The notes under the pieces: model-generated
What the model saw: the letters and a program-made list of their open reading frames with translations, nothing else
What the model was told of the DNA's origin: nothing
Databases searched by the model: none
Shown: positions 32,896 through 42,738 of the stretch, one piece after another
Position numbering within the stretch: the stretch's first letter is position 1
How the letters are laid out: every line of letters begins with the position of its first letter
From: Sinomonas sp. ASV322
GTDB taxonomy: Bacteria > Actinomycetota > Actinomycetes > Actinomycetales > Micrococcaceae
DNA: 64,000 bases
Assembly: GCF_030908245.1 (NCBI RefSeq)
Contig: NZ_JAVFJJ010000012.1
Span: 62,001-126,000, forward strand
Direction of reading: 5' to 3'
Position numbers and translations under genes: made by a program

Positions 32896-34569
32896 TCACA
32901 CCCAGCTCGGCATCCACATGTGGAGGCGCCACTCGACGTAAGGGATCGTCTGGGCCGTCCAGATCGGCATGAAGTACGCCGAGACGACGAGGACGAGCAC
33001 GAGGTAGATCCCGACCCCGAGGACTCCCGCTTGCCTGCGCCACAGCGGGTCCGACGGGCGGCCGAGCACGTGTCCGATCACATACGCGAGCACAAGGATC
33101 AGGAACGGCTCGAACGAGACCTCGTAGAACGCGAACATCGTCCGCTCGGGGTACATGAACCACGGGAGGTAGCCTGCCGCGACTCCGCACAGCGCGGCGC
33201 CGACGCGCCAGTCCCGCCGCCCGGCCCAGACGAGCACGGCGACGGCCAGGGCCGCCGTCGCGGCCCACCAGATGAGCGGGTTCCCGACGGAGAGGATGGC
33301 CGAGCTGCAGTGGCCCACCGTGCAGCCGTCGCTCGGCTCGACGTAGTAGAACGACGTCGGCCGCCCCTGCACGAGCCAGCTCCACGGGCTCGATGCGTAG
33401 GGGTGCGATGCGCTCAGGCCGGTGTGGAACGCGTACGCCTCGAGGTGGTAGTGCGCGAGGGAACGCAGCGAGCCGGGCACCCACGACCACAGCGGATCCG
33501 GGTGCGTGTCCGCCCAATGCCGGAAGTATCCGTCCGAGGAGAGGAACCAGCCCGTCCACGTCGAGAGGTAGACGAGTCCGCCGACGACGACGATGCTCAC
33601 CGCCGCGAGGGGTGCGTCGCGGACGACGGCGGCCGGCAGCCACGCGCGGATTCCCGCCCTGCGGCGCGCGGAGGCGTCCCACAGCACGGTCAGGAGCCCA
33701 AAGGCCGCGACGAAGGCGAGGGCCGACCACTTCACGCCGACGGCGAGCCCGAGGCACACGCCCGCGGCGATCCGCCACCAGCGCACGCCGAGCCACGGCC
33801 CCGCGGCGAGCGCCGTCGCGGGAAGCCGCGCGTGCCCTGGATCCCGCCCGCCCACCCTCGCGAGCGCTCCGAGCCGCGCCGCGAGCCGCCGTCGTCCGTC
33901 GTCGCGGTCCTTGAGCAGCGCGCAGAAGGCGGCGAGGAGCCAGAAGGAGAGGAAGATGTCCAGGATCCCGATGCGGGACATCGTGATGTGGTGGCCGTCG
34001 ACGGCGAGCAGAAGACCCGCCGTGCCGGCGAGGACCGCCGAGCGGAAGAGCTTGTAGGCCGCCCACGCCGTGAGGGCCACAGAGAGGGTTCCAATGAGGG
34101 CTGCCGAGAAGCGCCAGCCGAACGAGCTCGACGGGCCGAATAGCCACATGCCGAACGCGATCATCCACTTGCCGACGGGCGGGTGAACGACGTACTCGGG
34201 CGTCGATTGGAGGGCGCTGAAATCGCCGACGAGGAACTTCTCGTTTGCGTTGTCGCCCCAGTTCCGCTCGTAGCCGGACTGGAGGTACGAGTAGGCGTCC
34301 TTGACGTAATACGTCTCGTCGAAGATGAGGGAGTGCGGGCGGGCCAAGTCGGTGAACCGGAGGATCCCGGCGATGATGGCGGTCGCAAGCGGAACGGCCC
34401 AGTAGAGGGTCCGTTCGAGGCGGGGCCAGTCGCGCCAGCGGTCGAGGGGCCCGAGGAGGCGCTCGCGCAGTTCGCGCACGGTCTCCGGGGCGGGCATGGG
34501 GGCGGTGATCCACCGTTTGCGGGCATTCCACCCGAGCTGCGGTTCGCGGGTGTCCGTGGCGGCGCTCAT
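32896..34569 (-). CDS. pmt: Protein O-mannosyltransferase (GT39, PMT family)
   Basis: 557 residues with about ten membrane helices. It transfers mannose from polyprenyl-phosphate-mannose to Ser/Thr of exported proteins on the outer face of the membrane. Signature: ILRFTDLARPHSLIFDETYYVKDAYSYLQSGYE, with the catalytic Asp-Glu (FDET) in the first external loop, then PEYVVHPPVGKWMIAFGMWLFG. It is the counterpart of M. tuberculosis Rv1002c, and as there it is divergent from rsmI. ATG lies 8 nt after TAGCAT. ManA (17059) supplies its mannose precursor. Confidence 0.95.
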   Translation of the reverse strand: MSAATDTREPQLGWNARKRWITAPMPAPETVRELRERLLGPLDRWRDWPRLERTLYWAVPLATAIIAGILRFTDLARPHSLIFDETYYVKDAYSYLQSGYERNWGDNANEKFLVGDFSALQSTPEYVVHPPVGKWMIAFGMWLFGPSSSFGWRFSAALIGTLSVALTAWAAYKLFRSAVLAGTAGLLLAVDGHHITMSRIGILDIFLSFWLLAAFCALLKDRDDGRRRLAARLGALARVGGRDPGHARLPATALAAGPWLGVRWWRIAAGVCLGLAVGVKWSALAFVAAFGLLTVLWDASARRRAGIRAWLPAAVVRDAPLAAVSIVVVGGLVYLSTWTGWFLSSDGYFRHWADTHPDPLWSWVPGSLRSLAHYHLEAYAFHTGLSASHPYASSPWSWLVQGRPTSFYYVEPSDGCTVGHCSSAILSVGNPLIWWAATAALAVAVLVWAGRRDWRVGAALCGVAAGYLPWFMYPERTMFAFYEVSFEPFLILVLAYVIGHVLGRPSDPLWRRQAGVLGVGIYLVLVLVVSAYFMPIWTAQTIPYVEWRLHMWMPSWV

Positions 34570-34577
34570 CTCGGCCC

Positions 34578-34583
34578 ATGCTA
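34578..34583 (-). promoter_or_regulatory. -10 hexamer of pmt (near-leaderless)
   Basis: TAGCAT on the minus strand, 8 nt before the ATG. It is back-to-back with the rsmI hexamer, with 6 nt between. Confidence 0.45.
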
Positions 34584-34589
34584 CCGGCG

Positions 34590-34595
34590 TAGGCT
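34590..34595 (+). promoter_or_regulatory. -10 hexamer of rsmI (leaderless)
   Basis: TAGGCT, then GGGCTG and the GTG start at 34602. Confidence 0.5.
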
Positions 34596-34601
34596 GGGCT
34601 G

Positions 34602-35453
34602 GTGCGTGAAACAGAGGCCGGACCCGGACGCGTTGTGCTGGCGGCGACTCCGATCGGCAACCTCGGCGACGCGAGCCGGCGGCTCGTCGAGCTCCTCGGC
34701 GAGGCCGATGTCATCGCCGCCGAGGACACGCGCCGCCTTCACCGCCTCGTCCAGGGCCTGGGCGTGCAGCCGGTAGGCCGGGTTGTGAGCTATCACGAGC
34801 ACAACGAGGCGTCGAAGACGGCCGAGCTCCTTGGCGACGTTCGCGCGGGGGGCACTGTGCTGCTGGTGACCGACGCGGGGATGCCGAGTGTCTCGGACCC
34901 CGGATATCGCCTCGTCGAGGCGGCCGTCGCGGAGGGCCTCACGGTGACTGCCGTGCCCGGGCCGTCGGCCGTGCTCACGGCCCTCGCGCTCTCGGGGCTG
35001 CCGACGGACAGATTCTGCTTCGAGGGCTTTCTCCCTCGCAAAGCGGGTGAGCGGGCCGCGCGCTTCGCCGAGCTCGCGGGGGAGCGGCGGACGATGGTGT
35101 TCTTCGAGGCGCCGCATCGGCTCCCGGCGATGCTCGCCGCGCTCGCCGAGGGGCTCGGCGCGGATCGGCGCGTCGCGGTGTGCCGGGAGCTCACCAAGAC
35201 CTACGAAGAGGTGCTGCGAGGCACGGCCGCCGAGCTTGCCGCGTGGGCCGCGGACGGCGAAGTGCGCGGCGAGATCGCGGTCGTCGTCGAAGGTGCGGGC
35301 GAGGCCGCCCCCGCCCGCACCGAGGATCTTGTGCAGGCCGTGAATCGGCTCGTGTCCGGCGGGGTGCGGCTCAAGGACGCCGTCGCCGCCGTCGCAGGCG
35401 ATGCCGGGGCGAGCAAGCGCGAGCTCTACGCGGCCGTCGTGGCCGCCCGCTGA
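34602..35453 (+). CDS. rsmI: 16S rRNA (cytidine-1402-2'-O)-methyltransferase
   Basis: 283 residues, usual length. It methylates the 2'-OH of C1402 in the decoding centre with SAM. SAM/tetrapyrrole methylase fold: LAATPIGNLGDASRRLVELL, AAEDTRRLHRLVQGLG, YHEHNE, LLVTDAGMPSVSDPGYRLV, VPGPSAVLTALALSGLP and FFEAPHRLPAML, all family hallmarks. GTG start, leaderless. In M. tuberculosis metS comes next before tatD; here gabD and a transglutaminase operon occupy that place. Confidence 0.96.
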   Translation: MRETEAGPGRVVLAATPIGNLGDASRRLVELLGEADVIAAEDTRRLHRLVQGLGVQPVGRVVSYHEHNEASKTAELLGDVRAGGTVLLVTDAGMPSVSDPGYRLVEAAVAEGLTVTAVPGPSAVLTALALSGLPTDRFCFEGFLPRKAGERAARFAELAGERRTMVFFEAPHRLPAMLAALAEGLGADRRVAVCRELTKTYEEVLRGTAAELAAWAADGEVRGEIAVVVEGAGEAAPARTEDLVQAVNRLVSGGVRLKDAVAAVAGDAGASKRELYAAVVAAR

Positions 35454-35476
35454 CCTCGTCGTCGGGGCGGCGCGGT

Positions 35477-35548
35477 GACCGTCCCTCATGCGCATAACCG
35501 TCCCTTGCGCCGCGACAAGAGGGACGGTCATGCGCACTAGGGACGGTC
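35477..35548. repeat. Period-19 intergenic element (u-u-u'-u') after rsmI
   Basis: ACCGTCCCT at 35478 and 35497, then its inverse AGGGACGGT at 35520 and 35539; both pairs are spaced 19 bp. The 30-bp arms 35477-35506 and 35519-35548 match at 26 positions, around a 12-nt loop. It could fold as a long hairpin or two alternative ones and may end the rsmI transcript. Confidence 0.75.
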
Positions 35549-35663
35549 GTGCTGGCGGCGGCGGCCGGGAACGCGCCGTCGGCCGCGGCCATGCGGCGAT
35601 GCGCGGAGGCTTTCACGCGGAATCCCCGAAATCTCGCGGGACCAGGTTGTGCAGCCGTACAGC

Positions 35664-35676
35664 GAACTAGTAGTTC
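35664..35676. promoter_or_regulatory. 13-bp palindrome upstream of gabD
   Basis: GAACTA-G-TAGTTC, perfect, about 110 nt upstream of the gabD ATG. Likely operator; regulator unknown. Confidence 0.4.
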
Positions 35677-35776
35677 TGTGGTGCAGGCGTGCGTAGACAC
35701 TCGGCCTGCGCCCGGCCTAGCGTGGAGGGGAACCCAGGGACTCGATGCTGAGTCCCGCACGGCGAAAGGAGCCGAC

Positions 35777-37270
35777 ATGTCTGACGTCACGTCTGTCACC
35801 CCCGAGCGCGAAGCGGAACTGCTCGCCCGCGTGCCTACCGGCCTTCTCATCAACGGCGAGTGGCGCGGCGCCGCCGGCGGCAAGACTTTCGCCGTCGAGG
35901 ATCCCGCGACCGGGAAGACCCTCCTCGAGATCGCCGATGCAACGAGCGAGGATGCCCTCGCCGCGCTGGATGCCGCCGACGGCGCTCAGGCAGCCTGGGC
36001 CCGTTCGGCCCCGCGCGAGCGCGCCGAGATCCTGCGCCGTGCGTTCGAGCTCGTGACCGAGCGCGCCGACGACTTCGCCCTGCTCATGACCCTCGAGATG
36101 GGCAAGCCCCTCGCCGAGTCCCGCGGCGAGGTCACGTACGGTGCCGAGTTCCTCCGCTGGTTCTCGGAGGAAGCGGTGCGCGATTACGGCCGCTACGTCA
36201 CGACGCCCGAGGGCAAGAACAAGATCCTCGTCCACCGCAAGCCGGTCGGCCCCTGCCTGCTCATCACGCCGTGGAACTTCCCGCTGGCCATGGCGACGCG
36301 CAAGATCGGCCCCGCCGTCGCAGCGGGCTGCACCATGGTCGTCAAGCCCGCGAAGTTCACGCCGCTCACGACCCAGCTCTTCGCCTCCGTCATGCAGGAA
36401 GCGGGCCTCCCGGCCGGCGTCCTCAACGTCGTCTCGTCGTCGTCCGCGTCGAGCATCTCGGGCCCGATCATGAAGGACTCGCGTCTCCGGAAGGTTTCGT
36501 TCACGGGCTCGACTCCGGTGGGCCGCCGCCTCATCGCGGACGCGGCCCAGAACGTCCTGCGGACGTCGATGGAGCTGGGCGGCAACGCGCCCTTCATCGT
36601 CTTCGAGGACGCGGACCTGGACAAGGCCGTCGAGGGCGCCATGGCCGCCAAGATGCGGAACATGGGCGAGGCGTGCACGGCCGCGAACCGTTTCCTCGTG
36701 CAGGAATCGGTCGCGGAGGAGTTCACCGCGAAGTTCGCGGCCGCCATGGCTGCGCTCAAGACGGGCCGCGGCACCGAGTCTGACTCGAAGGTCGGCCCGC
36801 TCATCGACGGCGGCGCCCGCAAGGACGTCCACGCGCTCGTGACCGAGGCCGTCGAGTCCGGCGCCCGCGTGGCGACGGGCGGCGCCCCGATCGAGGGCGA
36901 CGGCTACTTCTACGCCCCGACTGTCCTCGCGGACGTCCCGAACGACGCCGAGATCCTGAAGAACGAGATCTTCGGCCCTGTCGCCCCGATCACGACGTTC
37001 GCGACCGAGGAGGACGCGATCCGGCTCGCGAACGCGACCGAATACGGCCTTGCCTCGTACCTGTTCACCCGCGACTACGCACGGATGTTCCGGGTCGCCG
37101 AGCAGATCGAGTACGGCATGGTCGGCTTCAACGCCGGGGTCATCTCGAACGCCGCTGCCCCGTTCGGTGGCGTCAAGCAGTCCGGCCTCGGCCGGGAGGG
37201 CGGCTCCGAAGGCATCGCGGAGTACACGACGACGCAGTACATCGGCATCGCGGACCCGTACGCGGGCTAG
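35777..37270 (+). CDS. gabD: NAD(P)-dependent succinate-semialdehyde dehydrogenase
   Basis: 497 residues from ATG with GAAAGGAG upstream. It oxidises succinate semialdehyde to succinate, the last step of GABA breakdown. Aldehyde dehydrogenase motifs: ITPWNFPLAMATRKIGPAVAAGC, SFTGSTPVGRRL, MELGGNAPFIVF (Glu266) and GEACTAANRFLV (Cys300 nucleophile), then EIFGPVAPI and PFGGVKQSGLGREGG. The GNAPF and SGLGREGG context favours GabD over other ALDHs. No GABA transaminase is near it. A longer reading of the frame upstream of the ATG has no Shine-Dalgarno support. Confidence 0.9.
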   Translation: MSDVTSVTPEREAELLARVPTGLLINGEWRGAAGGKTFAVEDPATGKTLLEIADATSEDALAALDAADGAQAAWARSAPRERAEILRRAFELVTERADDFALLMTLEMGKPLAESRGEVTYGAEFLRWFSEEAVRDYGRYVTTPEGKNKILVHRKPVGPCLLITPWNFPLAMATRKIGPAVAAGCTMVVKPAKFTPLTTQLFASVMQEAGLPAGVLNVVSSSSASSISGPIMKDSRLRKVSFTGSTPVGRRLIADAAQNVLRTSMELGGNAPFIVFEDADLDKAVEGAMAAKMRNMGEACTAANRFLVQESVAEEFTAKFAAAMAALKTGRGTESDSKVGPLIDGGARKDVHALVTEAVESGARVATGGAPIEGDGYFYAPTVLADVPNDAEILKNEIFGPVAPITTFATEEDAIRLANATEYGLASYLFTRDYARMFRVAEQIEYGMVGFNAGVISNAAAPFGGVKQSGLGREGGSEGIAEYTTTQYIGIADPYAG

Positions 37271-37282
37271 GAATCCGCCCGC

Positions 37283-37407
37283 GCGCCACCGTTCAGGGGT
37301 CACATAACGCGGGTGCGCCACCGTTCAGGGGTCACCTTACGCGGGTCGCACCCACGGGTGGTGACCCTTGGATGGTCGGGCACCCACGGGTGGTGACCCT
37401 TGGACGG
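37283..37407. repeat. Period-32 intergenic element (A-A-B-B) between gabD and transglutaminase gene
   Basis: Unit A (core CCACCGTTCAGGGGTCAC) at 37283 and 37315, unit B (core CCCACGGGTGGTGACCCTTGG) at 37348 and 37380; both pairs have a 32-bp period. B is a diverged inverted copy of A (GTGACCCYTGRAYGG). It fills the convergent gap completely, ending at the transglutaminase stop. Confidence 0.75.
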
Positions 37408-39864
37408 CTAGCGGTGCGGTCGGTTCCTGAGGCCCCGCCACAGGCGTCCGCCCCTCGCTGCGAGTTCTCGGAGGGCGCGCCTCGCACGCTGCGAGGCGCG
37501 CCCGAGTGCGTTCCGTGGGCGCGCGAAGGCCGACGGCGGGAGCGCCGCGATGCGCGCACGGGCCGCGGGCGAGCTCGCGGCCCGGCTCGCCCGCGAAAGA
37601 GTCGAGATCGCGGCGCGCGCGGCGTCCTCGTCGGCGCGATAGCCGGGGCGCCCGTACTCGTGGCGCTCGTATTCGCGCGTGAGGGTCGCGAGCGCCTCGT
37701 GGACCGTGCCGCCGTCGTCAGCCTCCCACGCCGCGAGCCGGCCGGCGTAGGCCCGCGGAGTGTCTGACGGGCTAGGGGGAATCCCATGGTCCAGGCCGAT
37801 CGCCTCAAGTTCCTCCCACGCTCCGTCGACGCCCTGGGCGAGGCGCCGCCGCCGCTGCGCCGCACGCACCGCGGCGGGGAGGACCAGAAGCGCCGCGAGA
37901 GCCAGGACGCCCGCCGCGAGAGCGGCAGCGGGTTCCCAGGGGGCCTCGCCGGGCGCGGCCACTTGGGGAGCCGGTGCGGCGCTCGGGCTGCTCGCTGGAG
38001 TCGGCCCGACGCTCGGCCGGAGACCGTCGTTGAGGTTGTCGAGGTTCGTGCTTCCGCCCGAGGGCGAGTCCGTCTGGGCGTACGCGGGCAGAACCCCGCG
38101 CGACGGCGTGGGCTCGAAGGGAATCCACCCGAGGCCCTCGAAATACAGCTCGGGCCACGCGTGCGCGTCGCGCGCGTCGACCTCGAACTCGGGGAGCACC
38201 CCGACGCCCGAAACGGCGACCGATCCGCCCGTCGGGTGCCCTGGGGCGAAGCCGACGGCGATCCTGCTCGGGATCCCGACCAGACGGGCCATGACGGCCA
38301 TCGCGGCCGAGAAGTGGATGCAGTACCCGGACTTCTTCTCGAGGAATTTCTCGAGGACGTCCATGCCCGTTCCGTCGTAGCCCTCGTTGACAGGGGCCTG
38401 CTCGGAGTACGTGAACGTGCGGAGGTATGTCTGGAGGGCGATGGCCTTCGCGTACTGGGACGCGGCACCCTTCGTGACCGTCTCCGCCGTCGTCCGCACC
38501 AAGGAGGGTATGGCGCTCGGCACGATCCCGTTCTCGCGCCCGATGCCGCGCGCCGAGGAGCGCGCCTTGTCGAGCACATCGGGCGTGACGTCCGGCATGA
38601 CGGATCGGACGACGTAGTCCTGGTCCAGGCTCGCGCCCGGCTCGCCCTTGAGGCTCAGGTTGAGCGGATCCCAGCCGAAGTGGCCGCGCACGCCCGTGAT
38701 CGACGCCGGGGCATACGGCGTAGGCAGGTACGGGCTCGTGAAGCTTCCGGTCGATATGACCGTAGTCGTCGTGACGAGGGGAGCCGTCTGGGCGGTCCCG
38801 GGCGTGATCGCCGTGAGGTTGCCCTGCCGGGTGTCGTCCCGGTTGTCGGGACCCCACGTGGTTCCGTCGAACGAGTCGACCGTCACTGTCTGGAGGTAGA
38901 CCGGTTTCGTCGAGTCGGTGGCGTAGCGGATGATGCCGACGCCCTGCGCGCTCCTCAAGTCGCTTCCGAGGCTGATGAACGGGTTGAGCCCCACGTTCTG
39001 GCCGAAGTACTTGAGCCGCGAGCCCTCGGGGAAGGCGCCCCGCTCAAAGCCGGGAATGAGCACTGGCAGCACGAGCGAGCCCGCGACAATCGCGGCCACG
39101 ATCGCGACGACGCCGGTGGGCGAGACCGCGGACCCGGCCCGTCGCGCGCGGAACGGCGCAGGCGCCAGGCCGGGTTCCGGGGACCCGGCGCGGCGCTCGC
39201 GGGACGTGCGGTCCGAGGCCCCGTCCGCCCGCGCGACGGCGAGGGCCGCGAGGTAGGCTGCCGCGGCGGCCGCGAAGCCCCACGCCCCTGGCCCGGACGG
39301 CTTGAGGAGGGCGGGGACGGCCAGCACGGAGAGCGGTGCGACGCCCGCGATGGCGGGCAGCCGGCACGGGACGGCGATGGCTTCGCCGACGATGGCCGTG
39401 AGCCCGAGGGCGCCCGCGAGCAGGGCGACGACCCCGACGTTCGGCCCGGCCGGCACGGCCTCGTACGCAACGGTGTTCCACGCCTCGTCGAGCGCCTCGC
39501 GCGCGGCCTCGAGCGTGTGCGCGGTCGGGATGACGCCGAGCAAGGCCGTGTCCCGCAGGAACATGAACGTGAGCGAGAAGGCCCAGACGACGAGGCCGAC
39601 GGCCGAGGGCACGACGACGGGAAGGCGCGCGAGCCGCCCGACGGCGATTGCGGCCGCCGTGGCGAACACGACGACCACGATGGGGTAGAGCCACGCCCAG
39701 CCGCGCAGCACGCCGTCGTACGAGACGGACGCGCCGACGATCGAGACGGCGAGGAACATCCCCACGGCCGCGGGCTTCCACGCGAGCCCGCGGGGATTCC
39801 AGCGCGGACCCCGCCGGGGCGGCACCGGACGCGCGGGGGCGGGGCGCGGCGGCGCGGTCACCAC
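37408..39864 (-). CDS. Transglutaminase-like membrane protein (DUF3488-type N-terminus)
   Basis: 818 residues from GTG at 39864 (GTG 39861 equally possible), with GGAGGG 6 nt upstream. The frame runs on to 41295, but that part is a shadow of the DUF58 gene. About six N-terminal helices, one more near 205, then an external transglutaminase domain: KSGYCIHFSAAMAVMARLVGIPSRIAVGFAPG (Cys nucleophile), RDAHAWPELYFEGLGWIPFEPTPS (His-Asp), one C-terminal helix and a basic cytoplasmic tail. The start overlaps the DUF58 stop. Operon moxR-DUF58-transglutaminase, a widespread set whose substrate is unknown. Confidence 0.92.
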   Translation of the reverse strand: MVTAPPRPAPARPVPPRRGPRWNPRGLAWKPAAVGMFLAVSIVGASVSYDGVLRGWAWLYPIVVVVFATAAAIAVGRLARLPVVVPSAVGLVVWAFSLTFMFLRDTALLGVIPTAHTLEAAREALDEAWNTVAYEAVPAGPNVGVVALLAGALGLTAIVGEAIAVPCRLPAIAGVAPLSVLAVPALLKPSGPGAWGFAAAAAAYLAALAVARADGASDRTSRERRAGSPEPGLAPAPFRARRAGSAVSPTGVVAIVAAIVAGSLVLPVLIPGFERGAFPEGSRLKYFGQNVGLNPFISLGSDLRSAQGVGIIRYATDSTKPVYLQTVTVDSFDGTTWGPDNRDDTRQGNLTAITPGTAQTAPLVTTTTVISTGSFTSPYLPTPYAPASITGVRGHFGWDPLNLSLKGEPGASLDQDYVVRSVMPDVTPDVLDKARSSARGIGRENGIVPSAIPSLVRTTAETVTKGAASQYAKAIALQTYLRTFTYSEQAPVNEGYDGTGMDVLEKFLEKKSGYCIHFSAAMAVMARLVGIPSRIAVGFAPGHPTGGSVAVSGVGVLPEFEVDARDAHAWPELYFEGLGWIPFEPTPSRGVLPAYAQTDSPSGGSTNLDNLNDGLRPSVGPTPASSPSAAPAPQVAAPGEAPWEPAAALAAGVLALAALLVLPAAVRAAQRRRRLAQGVDGAWEELEAIGLDHGIPPSPSDTPRAYAGRLAAWEADDGGTVHEALATLTREYERHEYGRPGYRADEDAARAAISTLSRASRAASSPAARARIAALPPSAFARPRNALGRASQRARRALRELAARGGRLWRGLRNRPHR

Positions 39865-41234
39865 GGTGTTCCCTCCTCCGTGAGCGCGAGCCATGCGGCA
39901 TCGACACGCGTGCGCGCGGTTGCCTCGACCGCGAGCCAGCCGGCCGAGCGCAGGGTCTGGACGGCGGCGCGGGACGCCCCGGGCCGGTCGGAGACGACGA
40001 GCGCGAGGGCGCGTTCCGTCGACTCCGCGGCGGGCGCGAGAACCCGCGCGTCCTGCGCACTCGTGCGGCCGAGGATCGCCACGAGCGGTCCGCGCAGCCG
40101 ATGCGCCTCGATGCGGTCGAGGAGGAGGTCCCCGAAGCCCTCGCCGTTTCGCGTGCTGTGCCCGGGCGCATGGAACGCCGGCGAATGGGCCTGCGCTTCG
40201 TTCGAGCGGGGGAGGATCGCCGCGAGTCCCGCGGCGACGACCGCGAGGCCTGTGCGCCCCGTGTAGTCGGGCGAGTCCGGTTCGGGCGACGACGGCGAGT
40301 GCGAGAGCGCGAGGCTTCCGTCTGCGTCGAGGAGGCGGAGCGTGTAGTCGAGGTCGGCGAGGTGGGCCGCGACCGACATCGCGGCCGTCACGGCCCATTC
40401 GAATTCGGGCGGCCCCGGTGCCCATTCGCCGGGGGGAGCTGGCCGCCCGGTCGCGATCGGGAAGGCTTCGCGGCGCAGGTCGAGGATGATCGTGGCCTCG
40501 GGCGACGTCGCAGATTCCTCCTGCCGCACCATGAGCTGGCCGTGCCGCGCGGTCGCGGCCCAGTGCACGCGACGCATGGGGTCGCCGTGGCGGTATTCGC
40601 GCGTCATGACGTCGTCCTCGGACGGGTTCGCCTGCATGCGCGTCGCGATGCTCCCCTCGATGCCGCGCAGCCCCGAGAGGACCGAGGCCGCGAGCGGAAC
40701 CGGGGCGGGCGTGACGGTGAGCCGGGTCCCGGCGTCGATCCGGGTGCGCTGTTCGGCGAGTCCGAAGACGTCGGTCGATCGTGCCTCGACCGGGCCGAGC
40801 ACGTACAGGCCGCGGCGCGGGCACGAGAGCTGGTATCGGTAGCGGCTCGCGCCGTCGTCGCTCACGTAGCGCCCCGGGTACGCGAAGTCGGGGCCTGCGC
40901 CGAGCGACGCCGGGAGGTGCTCGGCCATCGTCAGCCGGCCGACGAGGACGCCCGCGTGCCGCACCGCGAGGCGCACCTCGGCGTCGTGCCCCGCTTGGAC
41001 GACGGGAGGGTCGCTCCCGCGGTCGACCATGAGGCCCGGGCGGAAGAGGCGGTTCGCGATCCACGCGGCCGCGGGGACCAAGAGGAAGAAGACGGAGAGG
41101 TGAAGGAGATCCCGGCGCCCCAAGAGCTGCGCGGCAAGCAGCACGACGGCGCCCGCGCCGACGAATCCCCAGCCGGCGGCCGTGAGCGACCCCTGCCACG
41201 CCGCGTTGCGCCAGCGCGATGAGGGGAGCGCCAT
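39858..41234 (-). CDS. DUF58 domain protein
   Basis: 458 residues from ATG (MALPSSRWRNAAWQG). Two N-terminal helices (AAGWGFVGAGAVVLLAAQLL and LLHLSVFFLLVPAAAWIA) are followed by a beta-rich part and the DUF58 core: MTREYRHGDPMRRVHWAATARHGQLMVRQEE (the YxxGDxxRxIxW signature), ending in a von Willebrand A-like fold (EATIILDLRRE). MoxR ATPases work with such VWA-like proteins. Starts 5 nt after the moxR stop; the frame extends to 42329 only as a shadow of moxR. Confidence 0.93.
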   Translation of the reverse strand: MALPSSRWRNAAWQGSLTAAGWGFVGAGAVVLLAAQLLGRRDLLHLSVFFLLVPAAAWIANRLFRPGLMVDRGSDPPVVQAGHDAEVRLAVRHAGVLVGRLTMAEHLPASLGAGPDFAYPGRYVSDDGASRYRYQLSCPRRGLYVLGPVEARSTDVFGLAEQRTRIDAGTRLTVTPAPVPLAASVLSGLRGIEGSIATRMQANPSEDDVMTREYRHGDPMRRVHWAATARHGQLMVRQEESATSPEATIILDLRREAFPIATGRPAPPGEWAPGPPEFEWAVTAAMSVAAHLADLDYTLRLLDADGSLALSHSPSSPEPDSPDYTGRTGLAVVAAGLAAILPRSNEAQAHSPAFHAPGHSTRNGEGFGDLLLDRIEAHRLRGPLVAILGRTSAQDARVLAPAAESTERALALVVSDRPGASRAAVQTLRSAGWLAVEATARTRVDAAWLALTEEGTPW

Positions 41235-41239
41235 GGGAC

Positions 41240-42277
<1,038 letters not shown>

Positions 42278-42382
42278 GCGTCCCCCTTGGACCGTATGGT
42301 GCCGAAACTCCCAGAGAGATTTCGGTCACACCTGTGTGCTGTCCACGTTACCCGCAACGAGCGGAGTTGGGCGGACCGATTC

Positions 42383-42400
42383 TGTGACCTTCCTGTGACC
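42383..42400 (-). promoter_or_regulatory. TGTGACC direct repeat upstream of the moxR operon
   Basis: TGTGACC twice, 11 bp apart. Read on the minus strand it is GGTCACA-ggaa-GGTCACA, a direct repeat resembling MtrA-type sites (GTCACA halves) known from mycobacteria. It lies between the start of moxR and the end of the small gene at 42417. Confidence 0.4.
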
Positions 42401-42416
42401 TATTGCGCGGAACGGG

Positions 42417-42620
42417 TTACGGCGCGGCGGCGCGGTGGACCTCGAAGCGGGAGAAGTCCACGGCCCTGCGCAGCCCGTCCTCGCCCAGGACCCAGAACAG
42501 GTCCAAAGCGGGGAACAGGCCCGTGACGCGGCCCGCGAAGCGGACCCTGCATCCGCGCAGGCCGGCAGTGACCCATTCGCCGATCCCCAAGTCGGTACAC
42601 GATGTGATGACGTCGCCCAT
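42417..42620 (-). CDS. Small hypothetical beta-barrel-like protein (paralogue of 54633-54842)
   Basis: 67 residues from ATG at 42620 (MGDVITSCTDLGIGEWVTAG), with GAGG 6 nt upstream. The core GCRVRFAGRVTGLFPALDLFWVLGEDGLRRAVDFSRFEVHR looks like a small beta-barrel. It shares a spaced pattern, AGxVxxxxP...WVxxxxGxxRRxV...VxR, with the 69-residue protein at 54633. No known domain recognised. The longer reading of the frame to 43124 overlaps tatD and is rejected. Confidence 0.6.
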   Translation of the reverse strand: MGDVITSCTDLGIGEWVTAGLRGCRVRFAGRVTGLFPALDLFWVLGEDGLRRAVDFSRFEVHRAAAP

Positions 42621-42738
42621 GAGTAGCCTCGATCCTTGCCTAGGGTGCGGACGTCGGGCAGGCGCCCACGCTTCACAAGAGGCGCGAGGGTGGGATCCAT
42701 GACGCGGAAGGCCTGCGTTGACGGCCGCGGAACCGCCA

